Assembly (NCBI RefSeq): GCF_910594005.1
Contig: NC_057835.1
Coordinates: forward strand, 50,120,001 to 50,184,000
DNA: 64,000 nucleotides
From: Cervus elaphus
Taxonomy: Eukaryota; Chordata; Mammalia; Artiodactyla; Cervidae
Direction: 5' to 3'
Each line of letters opens with the position of its first letter. Position 1 is the first letter of the stretch. Positions 1-12,984 of the stretch are shown here, one piece after another. The translations under genes were made by a program, and so were the position numbers. Below the pieces are notes generated by a model. The model ran no database searches. It saw only the letters and a program-made list of their open reading frames with translations, and was not told where the DNA came from.

Positions 1-410
1 TAATTGCTGTATCCTATTGTGTGAATATCACATTTTATTTACTCATTCTATCCCCAGTGGGCTATTGAATTGTTTCCAGTTTTTATGTTTAATGTCTTGG
101 TTTTTAAAAGCACTGTATATGTCAAAATGTTTTGTATCCTGAAGTTGGCCATATAGGACCTTTCCTTAAGATATGAATACCATAGAGATTAGGTACCATT
201 CTGTGTTTAGAGCTAGTACTTGAGCTTACTCAGAGAAAGGCATTTCCCTACTCTAATATATTTATGGTGAGTTTGATGTTGCTTCTTTCAGAATTTTTGA
301 AACTTTTCCCTTAATATTCAGATGTTTCTTTAGTTTTTCCAAGTTATGTGACTATCATACAGATAAAAGTGAGGAAAATTATGGGTTAAATTGGGCTGAC
401 TGAATATAGT

Positions 411-429
411 GTTTATTTATTTATTTATT
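411..429 (+). repeat. (TTTA)n short tandem repeat
   Basis: About four to five TTTA units in AT-rich intron sequence. Short and imperfect at the edges. Confidence 0.7.
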
Positions 430-535
430 GCTTTGCATTGACAGTAACATTTTCTTGTGTTACATTTAAGCTGTGGTCAGAAGGTGTCTCTTGACTTTCT
501 AAAGCACTACATTTTTAACTAACCTTAACTTGTGT

Positions 536-749
536 TATCCTCATAGCTCAGTTGTAAAGGATCTGTCTGCAGTGCCGGAGACCTGGGTTCATTCCTTGGG
601 TTGGGAAGGTCTTATCCCCTGGAGAAGGAAATGGGAGCCCACTCCAGTATTCTCACCTGGAGAATCCCACAGACAGAGGAGCCTGGCAGGCTACAATCCA
701 TTGGGTCGCAAGAGTCGGACACAACTTTGCGACAAAAGAGAGAGAGAGA
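536..749 (+). mobile_element. Bov-tA SINE, sense, with (GA)n tail
   Basis: tRNA-like head (tcatagctcagttgtaaagg) with a degenerate B box, then the diagnostic ggagaaggaaatgg, cactccagtattct and acagaggagcctggcaggct blocks, ending gagtcggacacaac. A GA dinucleotide tail follows at about 734-749. Diverged relative to other copies here. Confidence 0.9.
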
Positions 750-1559
750 ACCTGTAGTATAAGTATATGTAGGCAGTAGTCAGACCTGATTCATGCTAGA
801 TTAGTGTCTTGGGCATTTTAGGTTTCTTACTTGAATGAATGATTGATTGCTTTTGTGACCAAGTGTTTATTACAACTATCTTTAAAAGGAATCATAAAGT
901 ACATAAATAACTTTGCAGCCCTCATTGTTAGAGATTTTTGTAAATTTAGGTGATTTTCAATATATTTGAAAATCATTCCAGAAAAGAAAGCAGTCATGGG
1001 AAAAGCAGTTTGGAAATGATGCTGTTTTAAAACCCTGTAAAAATTCCCCAGATTAAACAAAGTTCTCCTGGCCCTTCTCACTTAAAAGGAAAAAAAAAAA
1101 AAATTGAGCGAAGTAGAAAATACTTTGTAAAACCCATCAAATGACTGAAACAGTTTCTCTTGAATTTCTACATCTATTTTTCTCTAGGTAGTATAGTATA
1201 GTAACAAATAATGTAATTATAAATTATAGCCCTTATTTATTTGAAATATTTTAGGCTACACTGTTGATTAATGTATTTTGTGATAACACGTGGTAATTTG
1301 TGTCTTTTACTGGAATGCCAGGGTTGGAAAAGGCACGATGTGTATTTCTAGTCCTTTTCTTGAATGTGTAAACTTTGATTCTTACTAATTAAGTTGTTTT
1401 GCAGTATTACTTTAATGCAGTACACAGCCTAAAATGCCTTTTGGAATTTTGATGTTTTCTTGGTGGCTCATTTAAACTTTTTGCACAAGCGCCTTTTAAA
1501 GTTAACATGTAAAATTGTTGAGCATATTCCGTTTTTCATATTAACTACTCTGTCTACAT

Positions 1560-2430
1560 TACTACCTAACTTCAGGCTTTCATTACCATCTCTTGCTGGA
1601 ATTGTGGTAGCCTTTTAACAGGTTTCTTGCCCAAGTCTTTCCTTTTTAGTCCATTCTTCCCTCCAAAGTGATACCTTTAAAAAAAAACAAAACTTGAAGT
1701 CTCAGAGTGTCACTTTCCTACTTTAAAACCCTTGTCTGGCACCTCTGTACCCGCAGAGTAAAGCCCGTGTCTGCCTGTCCTGTGACACTTTGAAATTTGG
1801 CTCAGGTGTGTGGTTTCCACCTTATTTCTTCTTCCTTTTCCTGTGCATATTGTACAGTATGAGATTATTTATAGAGCTCCTTAAAAATTTGGAGTCTTTT
1901 ACACTCTATACCTTGCATGGTGGTTTCCTTAGGCTCAGCTATAGCTCTTAACTTTTTCTGCCTGGCAAGCTCTTAGCCATCCTTCAAAACAGCACAGGCT
2001 TTGAACCTCTGTGAAGCCTTTTCTTTGCCCGTCCCGGTAGTCCCCTTTGTGTTAGCTCTGCAACCCACGCACCTTCAGTTTATCCCGTGGTATTGCTAAT
2101 GGGATTCCCAGGTGGCGCTAGGGGTAAAGAATCCCACCTGCAATACAGGAGATCTGGGTTCAGTCCCTGGGTCTGGAAGATCCCCTGGAAAAGGCTTGGC
2201 AACCCACTTCAGTATTCTTGCCTGGAGAATTCCGTGGACAGAGGAGCCTGGCGGGCTGCAGTCCATGGGGTCCCAGTGAGTCGGACACGACTGAGCGACT
2301 AACACACACATTGCTAATGTGGCTTTCTTACCTACTCTGAGCTGCTTGAAGGCAAGGACTATGTCCTGATTTAAAGCCAGCTGTCAACTTTTACCTTTGT
2401 GCCTGGAAATTGAGATAGGTGCTCAGGAAA
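1560..2430 (+). mobile_element. L2 LINE 3' region, interrupted by Bov-tA
   Basis: Diverged sequence with L2-like landmarks: a cctttctttgcc-type block and gagctgcttgaaggcaagga, which resembles the L2 3'-end motif gagctccttgagggcaggga. A Bov-tA at 2102-2309 splits it. Family assignment by eye. Confidence 0.45.
2102..2309 (+). mobile_element. Bov-tA SINE, sense, with target-site duplication
   Basis: Near full-length Bov-tA: gattcccaggtggcgctagg head, Bov-tA body, gagtcggacacgactgagcg, and a short CA tail. It is flanked by the 10-base direct repeat ATTGCTAATG at 2092-2101 and 2310-2319, marking a retrotransposition event inside older L2 sequence. Confidence 0.95.
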
Positions 2431-4969
2431 TAACAGGCGGAAGTCATCTGGAACCGGAGAGTTGGGATTCACTCTGTAATGATGTTTGAAAATCTTTTCA
2501 CATCCTTCTATTTTTAGTGTATTATGGATGATTTGAGCCCATTTGGTCACTCATCTTTTATGTTCCAGGATCTGTAGACTGTGTTATCCTTTATGATTTG
2601 TAGGTAGTCAAGATATTTACAGAACCATCACAATAATATGAAATCCCTCCATAGGACTTTATCATCGTCTTTGAACTAGGTGTAAAATCAATTCCTGATG
2701 TGATGCTAAATGTTTTATATTTTAAGTAATATGTTTTTAATTCAGAATACAGAACCCCAAATAAGCTTCATAAATAACACTTGTAAACTCTTCCCTAGGG
2801 CTTTTGTGATTCGTTGTTTAGTCCAGTAGAGAAGCGGCTGAAATGGGAAGTTTAGTATTCATTTTCTTCATTGATGACTTCCTGTGTTTAATAGTAGGAT
2901 TAGTCTGTAATTGTGTTCTCTTTTCTACTGTCAGTAAAGTTTATTGTATTAAAATGCTGAGTAAAATCCATGGCCCTTTCCTGGATACTAATGGAAGTAG
3001 CTGATAGTGTGAGGTGATGGAAACATTTTATTTCTAAACACTTTTCAGTTTGCATTTGATTTCTGTTACTCGAGGGGACTGATCCTTCACAGCTGTTAGA
3101 AAATGTAAGTGGGTTCCTCTCCTGCTGTGCAGATCTTTCCTTGTTTGGGAACTTTTGATGGCACAGTAGGGGCTTTTAAAAGTGTCACAAATGTAAGGCA
3201 ATTTATACTGCAGTAAGCGTAGAATTTTGTTGTTGCTGTTTATGGCAGAAAATGGAAAGTTTGGAGGAGGAAGGCTACTGAGCATGGTGTGCTCCTGAAA
3301 GCAGCTCTTTTTCGAATTAATAATGCCAACCTCTCCTGGTCACCTGGACTTTCTCTCAGTTTTCCTCTCCCATTTCTTCTCCGGATTTTCTTATTGGTGA
3401 ATTGAAAAATAGAAGCAGAACAGATTGATGGATCACAGACAAGAAGTAGCACACATTTTGACTTGATTAATACTGAGGTTAAAATATGTGGGAGAGGGAT
3501 GCAGTCAGCAACGCCGTGGTGAAAGCAGTCTATTGAATGGTCCGTGTTTTGAACTGAAGGGTGTACTTATTACAGAAATAGTTCTCCGAGTACTCTGTGA
3601 GGCCCAGTTGTTAGCACATTGCTGAGAAAAAGAACGCACTCTGTGGTTGAAGAAGATGCCTCTTCAGTACGTGAGGCTTTTACCACTTAGTGTGGAGATG
3701 ACAGCCATCACATTGGAATACTAACCTTAGCAGCAGATGAGATCCTGAAGCATGTACACATTTCACCAGATGTTCCATTTCTCTTTAGGGCAAACTTCTG
3801 GTTAGTTTCTTATATCAATCACTCTTTAAGAAATCAGAATCTGAAGTTCATTTTATGCAGACTGTGGCTGTTTATAAATAAGAGAAGAGGCACAGGCATT
3901 TATAACCTGTAAGACTGGGTGATTTGCATAATATCAAATAAATTGTCCTACAGCCACATTTTATACTTTTGTCATTGATACTGTGTGTGTATACTCTGCA
4001 TGAAAAGGTTTGGGAAATACATATTTCAAGGATATATTTCTTATGAAATAAACAGTGAAGTAGTGTTCTTTGTTGGTTGTGCAACAACTATTTATGATTT
4101 ACATATTCCTTCCCAAAAAGTATTTGAAGCAGATACGAGTTTCTTGCTAATTTGACAATTTAAAACATTTTATAATTGAACAAATTGTGGATATTCTTAA
4201 TCATAACATCTGCAGGATGTTGATTTATAAACACTATAAAATGTTTTCATGCTATGCATACTTCCTGTAGTGTATGCTTACAGTTCAAAAGAATTATTTT
4301 CTTATCTATTTCCTTCAATCTTTGAATTTTAGCACTGGTCATAATTCTGAGTCTGGAAAAGATTTCATGATATTCCAAATTTCTGTGTTTTTCCTTCCCA
4401 TCCATAATGGTTTAGCAGTTTTATGTTAATGTTAGGAGTGTTAGCTTTGTAAAAATAGTGGTCGTGTTGAGGAATGCATCATCTTGTTTCTTTGGAATAA
4501 TATGAATATAATAGCTGCAAGGTAATTAAAAATGAGTATTAATTGAAGAAAGAGATGAATCTGGCATCTTCTCTTTTGGAAACGTTGCTTTATTCGTGTC
4601 CATTCTACATCTTCACTTTAGTGGGGGATCCAGCAGGGACAGTTTTATAGTGCATTTAAGAAGATACACTCTGTTTCTTCCGACTTTAAATCAAATATTT
4701 TGGAAAAAGCCCTCATGTCTGCAGGACTTCCATCTGGTGAGAACTTGATCCTTTCTGCCCAGTTTCATCTTGGCTCTCTCCAGTGGTTGTAGCATAATAG
4801 CTTCTCTTTGAGATTAAAACACAGAACAAAGACAGGCTCTTTTTATTAATAGTTAAGTGAAAGGCTACAGACTTGTGAATAGTCCTTTTTCCAGATAGAG
4901 AATTATTAGAGACAGATCTTATTTTCTTCTTTAAAACTACATTCTAAAGTTGTGCTACCGTAATGGATG

Positions 4970-5095
4970 GTTCTTAAACTTTCCTTGTCTGTAAAATGGG
5001 GATAATAATACCTACACCAAAGAACTGTTGAGATTATTATCATAAATACATGTGAGTTGTGTAGGCTACTAATAAATGTAGACTATTATTATTCA
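4970..5095 (+). mobile_element. MIR SINE fragment, sense
   Basis: Contains the MIR core and 3' landmarks ttgtctgtaaaatggggata, ataatacctac, an acatgtgag block and ctaataaatgta. Ancient mammalian-wide element. Confidence 0.8.
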
Positions 5096-5405
5096 TCTTG
5101 TGGCTTCGGAAAAGTAAAGATGGCCAAAGTTAAAACAATTCAATGTATGTAACCTGCTTGGGTTGTATAATCATTGAGCACTGTTTTGACCAGAGCATTT
5201 ACAGAACAGCATCTTTATGATAACCAGAGATTTTATTTTTTGCTTCTGCCCAATTTTGGTATTGTTTCCTTACAGTTCTTTTTGTGAATATTAATGTCAA
5301 CCTTTTTTAATAAAAGATTTTTATGATTTAAATAAACATTTTTGCTTTTGTCATACATCCCTATCCACACACACCATTTCCAAATTGAGAAATTTAAATA
5401 GACCT

Positions 5406-5746
5406 TGTTATGGACTTAATGTCTCTGTGCCTCCAGAGTCCATATGTTGAAACCCTAACCCGCATTGTGATGGTACTTAGAGATGGGGCCTTGGGAGGTA
5501 ATGGGTTAGATGAAACCATGAGGGTGAGGCTCTGGTCTGATGGGATTAGAGTCCTTCTAGGCGCTTGCTCTCCTTCTCTCTTTACCATGTGAAGGCCCAG
5601 GGAGAAGGCTGGCAAGCCAGGAGGAGAGCCCTCACCAGGAATTGAATGAGCCAACACTTTGATCTTGGATCCCCCCGCTTTCAGAACCGTGAAGAAGTAA
5701 ACTTCTGTGGTATTTTGTTATGGCAGCCTGAGCAGACTACTATACA
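5406..5746 (+). mobile_element. MaLR-like solo LTR (MLT1/MST type), sense
   Basis: Starts TGTTATGG and ends ACTATACA (TG..CA). It contains catatgttgaaaccctaacc, tgatggta, gatggggccttgggaggta, the ccatgtgaaggccc block, gatcttggat, and ggtattttgttatggcagcc before the end. These are the landmarks of mammalian ERVL-MaLR LTRs. No internal retroviral sequence adjoins it. Subfamily not certain. Confidence 0.7.
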
Positions 5747-6422
5747 AGGGACACTCACAATTGGAGAAGTTATGTAAGAAAGTAGGCTGATCTTTGATAC
5801 TAGAGATAAATTCAGTATTTAGGGCATTGTGACAATGTCTGGAGTATGGCCCTGTCTGTTCTTACTCCTGATAGGAGAGCAGATGTGTATTGAAATTTTT
5901 GTTTTATGACACCATCTGTAAGATGTTACTGTTTGTGGATGGTAGGTGTTCTGAGATGTTTTTGACCTTAAACAATCATGTGAGTGTAGTTGATTTTCTC
6001 TGAACAGGCAGTTAGTGTACTAGTCATAATTCAGTGTCAGTTGATTATCATCTAAGCAGAGGTCCTGGGAAAAGTTTGTGCATCACAACCATAGCAAACA
6101 GCATGTCAACATTTCGTTTTTATATATTCTCTTGATTAGGTTGTTGAATCGAAGTAACTGGCAATTGGACGCTAAGACTTATCTCCAAGAAATCAAACAT
6201 TTCCTGCTCAAGTGGCTTCATGCCACCCTGCAGGTCTTTAATCAAATTCCATTTTAATTTTGTAGGGAAGGTAAATTTATTAGGTATAGACCAAGCACTT
6301 AGAATAATGTTTGCTATTTACTTATTGCAAGTAATTTAGCCAGAGTATGCATCATCTGCCCTCTTAAATGTGATCTGTAAAGTGTTTTGTGAGGGCATTT
6401 GATCCATGGTGCTTCTGAAGAC

Positions 6423-6466
6423 AGGGATGTCTTTTTTTTTTTTTTTTTTTTAGGGATGTCTTTTTT
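6423..6466. repeat. Poly(T) tract between 15-base direct repeats
   Basis: AGGGATGTC followed by a T run occurs at 6423-6431 and again at 6452-6460. Between them is an uninterrupted T run of about 20 bases (6432-6451), and the second copy is followed by six more T. Confidence 0.9.
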
Positions 6467-7337
6467 AAAAGAGTTTTTTCATTTGGTTTTGAGAAGTCCT
6501 GGAGAAAGGACTGTAATATTACTTGATCTATAGAACAGTAAAGTAGAAGAGAGATACTTAGGGAGAAAGAAGTAAAGTAAAGCTTTTACTGCTTTTGTGG
6601 CAGTAGAAGCAAATAAAATGAATGTTTGGTAAATACTTTTTTGGTAACTAAGTTTTTTTATGGCCTCAAATGAGACACTTCTGACCGCTGTGCTTTGACC
6701 CCATTGTGGAGCTTCCTTTTCCCAGTGATGTGCTTGAGGAAGCAGTCTTCTCATCTTTCCATTGCTTTCCTACTCAACAGCCTTCAGCTGATTTTGAGTT
6801 TTGCTGAGAGCTTAGTGTGACTTGATCCCTTCAGTGTCATGGACAATTCTGTAGCAAATGGACCCTACTTTTATGTTCTTTGATCTGAATATAGCCTTTG
6901 ACATTATGAATTTGTCTCGTGGACCCTCTGCTGCAGTTCCATAGTAGGAACATCTGGTTTACTTCTTGAAATGCTTCTGTTACTGAACTCAAAATCTTGC
7001 ATCTCTTTTTTGCCTTTTCTCTTCCTATCTTATCTATGTCTTTAAACTTAACTATCACTTTTGTGAGCATGCAAATTTTGTTATGAATTAGAGAACAGAA
7101 TGTACTCTATTTGAACTTTCAGCCCTTGCTAAGTTTTTCTTGTTTTAAGTACACTCTTTGAATTATAAAAAAATTAATAGAACAGTATTTCAGAGAATTT
7201 GGAAAAGGGGAAAAATTATCCATCTTATATCTTTAACACAGTGATGGTTAATAATTTGGTGTATTTCCTCCTAAGGTTTTAAAATGTGTTTAACATTTTT
7301 AATTTCAGAGTGTTTTTACCTTTTTCATCTTTCATAT

Positions 7338-7545
7338 TATATTACATTAAATTCCCAACCCAGGGATTGAACTCAGGTCTCCTGCATTGCAGGCGGATTC
7401 TTTACTGTCTGGGCCACCAGGGAAGCCCATGAATACTGAGTGGGTAGCCTATCCCTTCTCCAGGGGGTCTTCCCAACGGAGGAATCAAACCGGGTCTCCT
7501 GCATTGCAGGTGGATTCTTTACCAGCTGAGCTACCAGGAAAGCCC
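7338..7545 (-). mobile_element. Bov-tA tandem dimer (two tRNA-like units), antisense
   Basis: Two head-to-tail tRNA-derived units lie in antisense: 7429-7545 (from agtgggtagcctatccct to gagctaccaggaaagccc) and 7352-7428 (cccagggattgaactcaggt to ggccaccagggaagccc). Both lack the usual BovA-derived 3' half. The pair is bounded by similar 16-17-base direct repeats (tttttcatctttcatat at 7321-7337; tttttatctttcatat at 7546-7561), with a short AT-rich tail at 7338-7351. Confidence 0.85.
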
Positions 7546-7556
7546 TTTTTATCTTT

Positions 7557-7609
7557 CATATGTAATATAATATGAATGTTATTCATATGTAATATAATAT
7601 AAATTATTG
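7557..7609. repeat. 27-base tandem duplication, AT-rich
   Basis: catatgtaatataatat is repeated twice at a 27-base spacing (7557 and 7584). The unit overlaps the right target-site repeat of the adjacent SINE dimer. Confidence 0.85.
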
Positions 7610-10600
7610 TATTATTGAATGATTTTCCCCATTGTTGTTTAAGCTGTATTGCTTTCCAAAGAATTATTTCCAAATATAATGAATCTTGTTGCTAACGATG
7701 GACGAGAGTCCCATCTATGAGAGCAGCATTCAAAGTAGCACTTCTTTTTTTTTTTTTTTAAGTGACACAAGCAGAAGTCGCACTATTGCAGAGAACCTTG
7801 TAAAAGTGACTGCAAAGTTAATGACAAACGCTGTGTTTGGAGAGAAGGTGGAGTACCTATATCCTTCTCTAGAAGGACGACTGCCAGTTAATATTGTGTA
7901 CTTTCAATTGTATAGAATATGCAGAAGGACTTCCTGTTATATGTGCATGTTACTAGATACTCAGCTTCACCGTTGATGTGCACAAAAGCATTCAGTCTTA
8001 GTATATATGTTACTCTTGTATGAAGGAAAAGTGCCAGGTGATTTTATTGTTTATCATGGGAAATTCATGATTAAAGAGAAGAGAGTTTTTACTTAACTAT
8101 TTTGTGAGTTATATAGGCCAGGAAAAGTATATTAGGGTACTGATAGAATACAGTTGTATTTTTGACAAGAAAAGAGCATTGCTGCCACAATGCCTGCCCA
8201 CACTGCTTTATTTACAGGTAACAGGTTCATTGGCTTTGCATCTGAACTTCTATGAAATTGGGTGTCTTTTAATCCATGGTGTCTTGTAATTAAAATTGCC
8301 AGCTCTCTTTCTTATGCTTAGTTTTAGACTTGATAAAATAATGCTATTAAGCTTTCCAGCCTTAATTTAGTATGGAAGGAAATAATGAAAATAATAAAAT
8401 TTTAGTCTTTCAATATTTATCTTTATGTTCAATGAAAAATGTGGGGCAGGAGATTAACTCTGACCCTGCTTTCTAACTTGCCTCTAAGGAGAAAGATGCC
8501 TGCTGGAGTCTTTGCATAGATGCCTTCTCTATAACTGTTTTAAGTGCCAATAAAAACTATTTCCATTTCTTCTTCAAATAATTTGCTAAGTGGCATGTTT
8601 TAGCTAAACATACAATATCATGAGAAGCTTTACAGTATTAATTTTGAGTAAAAATATCACACTTTTAAACATTGAGATTATGATACTGGGATGAGTAAAG
8701 TGTTCCTACTTTACTGAGCCTTGATAGTTCTATTTTATTAGAGGAAGAAATTGAAGAGATAGCTAGGCCTATTTTAACAACTACATCTATAGCTCTGGAA
8801 CTTGGTGAAATCAAGGATTAGAATTTAGTCTGTTATATTCATTCATAAATGTAGGATCATCTGACAGCAAAAATGCTGGCTGCTTTTCCTGATGACCTAC
8901 AAGTCTGATTAAGAAGCTACTAATTTAGTAGAAACAGAATGAGAAAAGAAATTTCTTAGATATATAACCTGTACTCCAAGTCATCCATCTCCAGGCTGTA
9001 TATTTAAGCCCTGGAGGTAAATGCAAATCATCTCTGTCGCTGATATACAGCAGTTTTGTTTTTAATTTTATTAAAACTTTTATTTATGTAATTAAAATTA
9101 GGATAACGTTTTAAAAACTCAAAATCGGTGGTTTTTGTGAATGCCAATGTCCATTTAAATGTTCTACAAATGATTTCAAGTGTGAGATTGTTTCAGTGCT
9201 TCTTAGTACGAACTGAAATTGTGTTGGGAGGAAAATCTAGTGTTTTTTGACCCTCTCCTCCTTCCTTCAGAGATCAGCCTGAGGCCTGTTTTCTTTGTGA
9301 GCAACCCACATATGCTCCGTAGTCTAGCACTCTTGTCACGTCTTAAACTGTGATTCTTGTTACTTCTCCCCTTCTTCTGACCATTCTTGTTGTTAGGGTT
9401 TCTTGATTATATTTTTAGTGAAACTAACCCCTCTCCCATTTACCTCTGGAATATTAGCACCCAAAGGTACATTAGAGATAATTGATTCCACTTTAAAAAC
9501 CTGGAAAAGGAACACATGAAATTTTATTAATGGAGGATTTTTAGCTGGTCCATGCCTTAACTCTTAAAATGTCAGATTTCTCACAAGGGTAATCATTGCC
9601 ATTTTACCACTGTTTACTGTGATCATTGTTACCATGTGATATGCATTAATCAAAATCATTTTTTTCATTTGAGGTAAATTAAAAATTAGATGATTTTTAA
9701 ACTGTAATTTTAAGGGCAGTTTGGTTATTTGGAGGTTTTCTTCTGCCTCATTTTCTTGTATATAATGGCAGAGCCATTCAGGTCTGCTGTTTTCTCAGGC
9801 TGCAACTATTCTTTCGCACTGTATTATTTTGCAAGGTAAGTAGCCAGGCCTTTGATTCCCAAGCTTGATTTCCTGGTGGTTATTAACAGAGCTAGTTTGT
9901 TCATTTTAAAGGCCCAGAGAACTATATGGGATTACCCAGTTACTCTCTTTAGGGAACATTGAGCATTTGAGTAGACCCAGGAATGCTAGCTGTCCCCTGT
10001 GTCATATCCGCTCCTCTCTACTAGAATGTCAGCTGCGGGGACCTTTTCTGTCTATTTCACCCTGTTTCTGGACAAGCACATTATAGATTGATACATACAC
10101 TTGCAGTGTGAATATATGAAGGGACGAATTTGCTGTTCAAGATTTTTCTTCCCCGAAATAGAAGAAGGCAGCATCTGTAAGCTGTTTGTATTGCCTTTAT
10201 CTGACTATCATAGTCTTTTCTGCAAGGAATAGATACATATCCTTTGGGGATAAAAGAGGGCTTTTGTTGTTAAGGTGATGTTACCTGGTTTGAAAATGCT
10301 TTGAAACATTGCAAATACTCTGATTAAACTTATTAGCTTTGTAAGTAGGTATTGTTTGATCTGCCTTTGGCACATTTTCTAAAGCCTCGGCACAAGCTGC
10401 TGGCTCTGTATCTGGATACTGCAGTGAGGGACAGTTTTTTGTTTTGTTTTCTTTTTTTGGTGGTTTGAGTGAGGGGTGAACAATCAAGTTCAGGGAAAGT
10501 AAAACAAAGATAGCCTTTCCCTAGATAGTTATTTATGCTTCCCTAGATATTTATTTATTTATAGTTGTGCAGTTTATTTCTATCAGTGTAGCCCATAGAG

Positions 10601-11289
10601 GTTAATTCTATTTCAAACATCTGGCAGGATCCTGCCTGCCAATTGTGAAAGAGAATTATTTGGTCTGTTTTGTAGCCTTCCAGCATCTTTCTGTAATAAT
10701 TTTTTTTTTTTGCCTCTCAATGATTTTTATTTCCCACCTGTACTCTCTATTTCATCTTCTCTCTAATCTGAGAGGCCCACCATAGAAAACCATCTTCAGG
10801 AGCCTTGGATTACATAGTGACATATGATTAGAGCAGCCTCAGTAATGGCTTCTAGAGGTTTCCTTGTGAAAGCTGCCAAAGACAACAGGATCACTGGGCT
10901 ACTTGAGGAAGGTTTTTAGTGTGTGTGACTCTAGAACTGTATTCCAAGGTATCTTTGTAACATAGTAGAATACAGTTTGTGCTAAGTTTATTTTTAGAAT
11001 GTAACACCTGGTAGGTAAACGCAAGTATTTTCTCTTGTCCACCCTGGGAATTACTAATCTAAATTGCAGAGTAGTTTGGATGAAGCCTCTGTCCTGCTTT
11101 TCCCATGATGGACTTGCCGGTCTTGGTAGGACAGGGGTAAGAGTGACCATCTGTTGCGCATCCTGCTGAAAGCTGGTGTTTTCTCGGGAACTTGGGCCTG
11201 TCATTTCTCCTTTATCTGGTGGTGTGTCTTTGGTGATCTGTTTGACTGCCCCTGAACCGGAACTGATTACTGCTTCTCATCTCGTCTCT

Positions 11290-11313
11290 CCCCGCCCCCG
11301 CCCCCGCATCCCC
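11290..11313 (-). repeat. C-rich run, G-quadruplex motif on the minus strand
   Basis: Runs of three to five C separated by single G (cccgcccccgcccccgcat), so the minus strand has at least four closely spaced G runs. Confidence 0.6.
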
Positions 11314-11644
11314 TCCACTGCACACTTGGAGGGGTGGAAGCTCTCTGAGAGCAGGATCGAGTTTGGCTCCTTCTCCACTCTGTCTCAGTGCTTGTTACTC
11401 TTTGTTGGATCTCAGCCCCTTTGAGAATGTAGTGAAAGCTTTACACCCTCTTTCCACAAAAGCATATATTCACATGGTTTTGGGAAAAGGAGATTGTAAC
11501 AGGGAAGTAACATGGCCTCATTGAAAACAAGCCACAAGAATCAAACCTCAGATTTATTGTGGTGGCTATGAGGGTTTCTGCTTGGTCATGTTCTCAGCAT
11601 ATACCTCATTATCCCTTACCATGTAAAAATAAGTTTCGATGAAG

Positions 11645-11759
11645 CTGAGCATATAGGGAGTTGGTGATGGACAGGGAAGCCTGGTGTGCTGCAGTCCATG
11701 GGGTCGCAAAGAGTTGGACACAACTAAGTGCCTGAACTGAACTGAACTGAGCATGTAGG
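11645..11759 (+). mobile_element. Very short BovB 3'-end insertion with target-site duplication
   Basis: Only about 90 bases of BovB 3' end (gttggtgatggacagggaag through gagttggacacaactaagtg) plus the ACTGA-type tail repeat. It is flanked by 13-base direct repeats differing at one base (CTGAGCATATAGG at 11645-11657; CTGAGCATGTAGG at 11747-11759). A severely 5'-truncated LINE or a BovA-like copy. Confidence 0.9.
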
Positions 11760-11969
11760 CAAAGAGATGGGGGCAAGAAAGTGTTGGATAGAGGGTATGG
11801 TTATAAGTGCTTCTGTTTTGTTGATGTAACTAATCTGTAGAAAATTATTTCCTCTTCCTAACCTTTCCTTTTTTGTAACTCCTGTCACTTGCCATTCTTG
11901 CCAGCTTTCCCTTCTTTGGGTTGTGGTTAAGGTTACCCTTAATTAAAAGATTGTATCATTCAAGCTTTA

Positions 11970-12136
11970 GACCCCATGAACTGTAGCCCACCAGGCTTTT
12001 CTGTCCCTGGAATTCTCCAGGCAGGAATACTGGAGTGGGTTGCCATGCCTTCCTCCAGGGAATCTTCCCGACCCAGGGATCAAACCCAGGTCTCTTGTGT
12101 TGCTATTGTTTGCCGTTGGAGCCACCAGGGAAGCCC
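11970..12136 (-). mobile_element. Bov-tA SINE, antisense
   Basis: Antisense body from accccatgaactgtagccca to the tRNA head complement gagccaccagggaagcccc. The BovA 3' end is truncated. The A-box region is disturbed near ttgtgttgctattgtttgcc. Confidence 0.92.
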
Positions 12137-12984
12137 CTTTCTTCTTAGAACATCTTTAATACGGGTTTTCTAATCCACTTGTCCTGACACTTGAAGGTAG
12201 AGGAGTGGATCACCCCAGTAAGCAGTAGATGGCACGTTAGAGGTGTTTGCTGTATTGACATTGAGTTTAGCTCCATCACGTGGGCGGGCAGTGTGCCCAG
12301 TCCGTGTTTTGTGTAGGGGGCACACTGCTGCCCAGTCTCCTTCCCTTTTCCACTCCGGTTCTCAGTGTAGCTTGTAGAGTCACCTTTTGTGGAGTGGGGG
12401 AGGAAGCTTATTTCCTTCCTTCTGAAGAGTTACAAATGGAATCAGGAGATAGAAACTTATATAGTACAATGCAATTATATTGTTATATACACAGTAATAA
12501 TAGAACACCCAAGATTACCTTTTCTCGAAATCTAATTTCTGTAGCTTGTCTCTTTCTTTATTGAATCTGTTCTTTATTGTACTGAATATAATTAGCTTAT
12601 AGTTTTAGTATCTAAGAAGTATTTTTTTTCCTTTTGTAATCCTTTTTCATGGTAGGTTGTTTTTTGATCATATTCATATTTGTACATGTGAGTTATTTTT
12701 CATTAAGTTGATGTTACAAATTCATGGACTTTCTTGTCACATATACTACCTCTGATTCTCTAGTTTCCTGATTTCTCTGTCCTCCCAAAATGCAGATGAA
12801 AATGGGGAATTTACTCAATACTTGGGGACCAAGTTAACCAAGCCCAATTCTCAAAAACTTTCGACTCAGATAAGTTCCATAGATTCTAGATTATAAATAG
12901 CATTTCTGAATAATAGGTGACAGTGCAAACCTGCTGAACTCTTGAGGATATTCAGTAATCCTCAGAAGGCCTTTGCTTTTGTTG

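Noticed and set aside
7686..7976. Open frame beginning MLLTMDESPIYESSIQSS
   Set aside because: Considered as a possible small exon or processed pseudogene, but it runs through a poly(T) tract encoding a Phe run and has no recognisable homology or splice signals.
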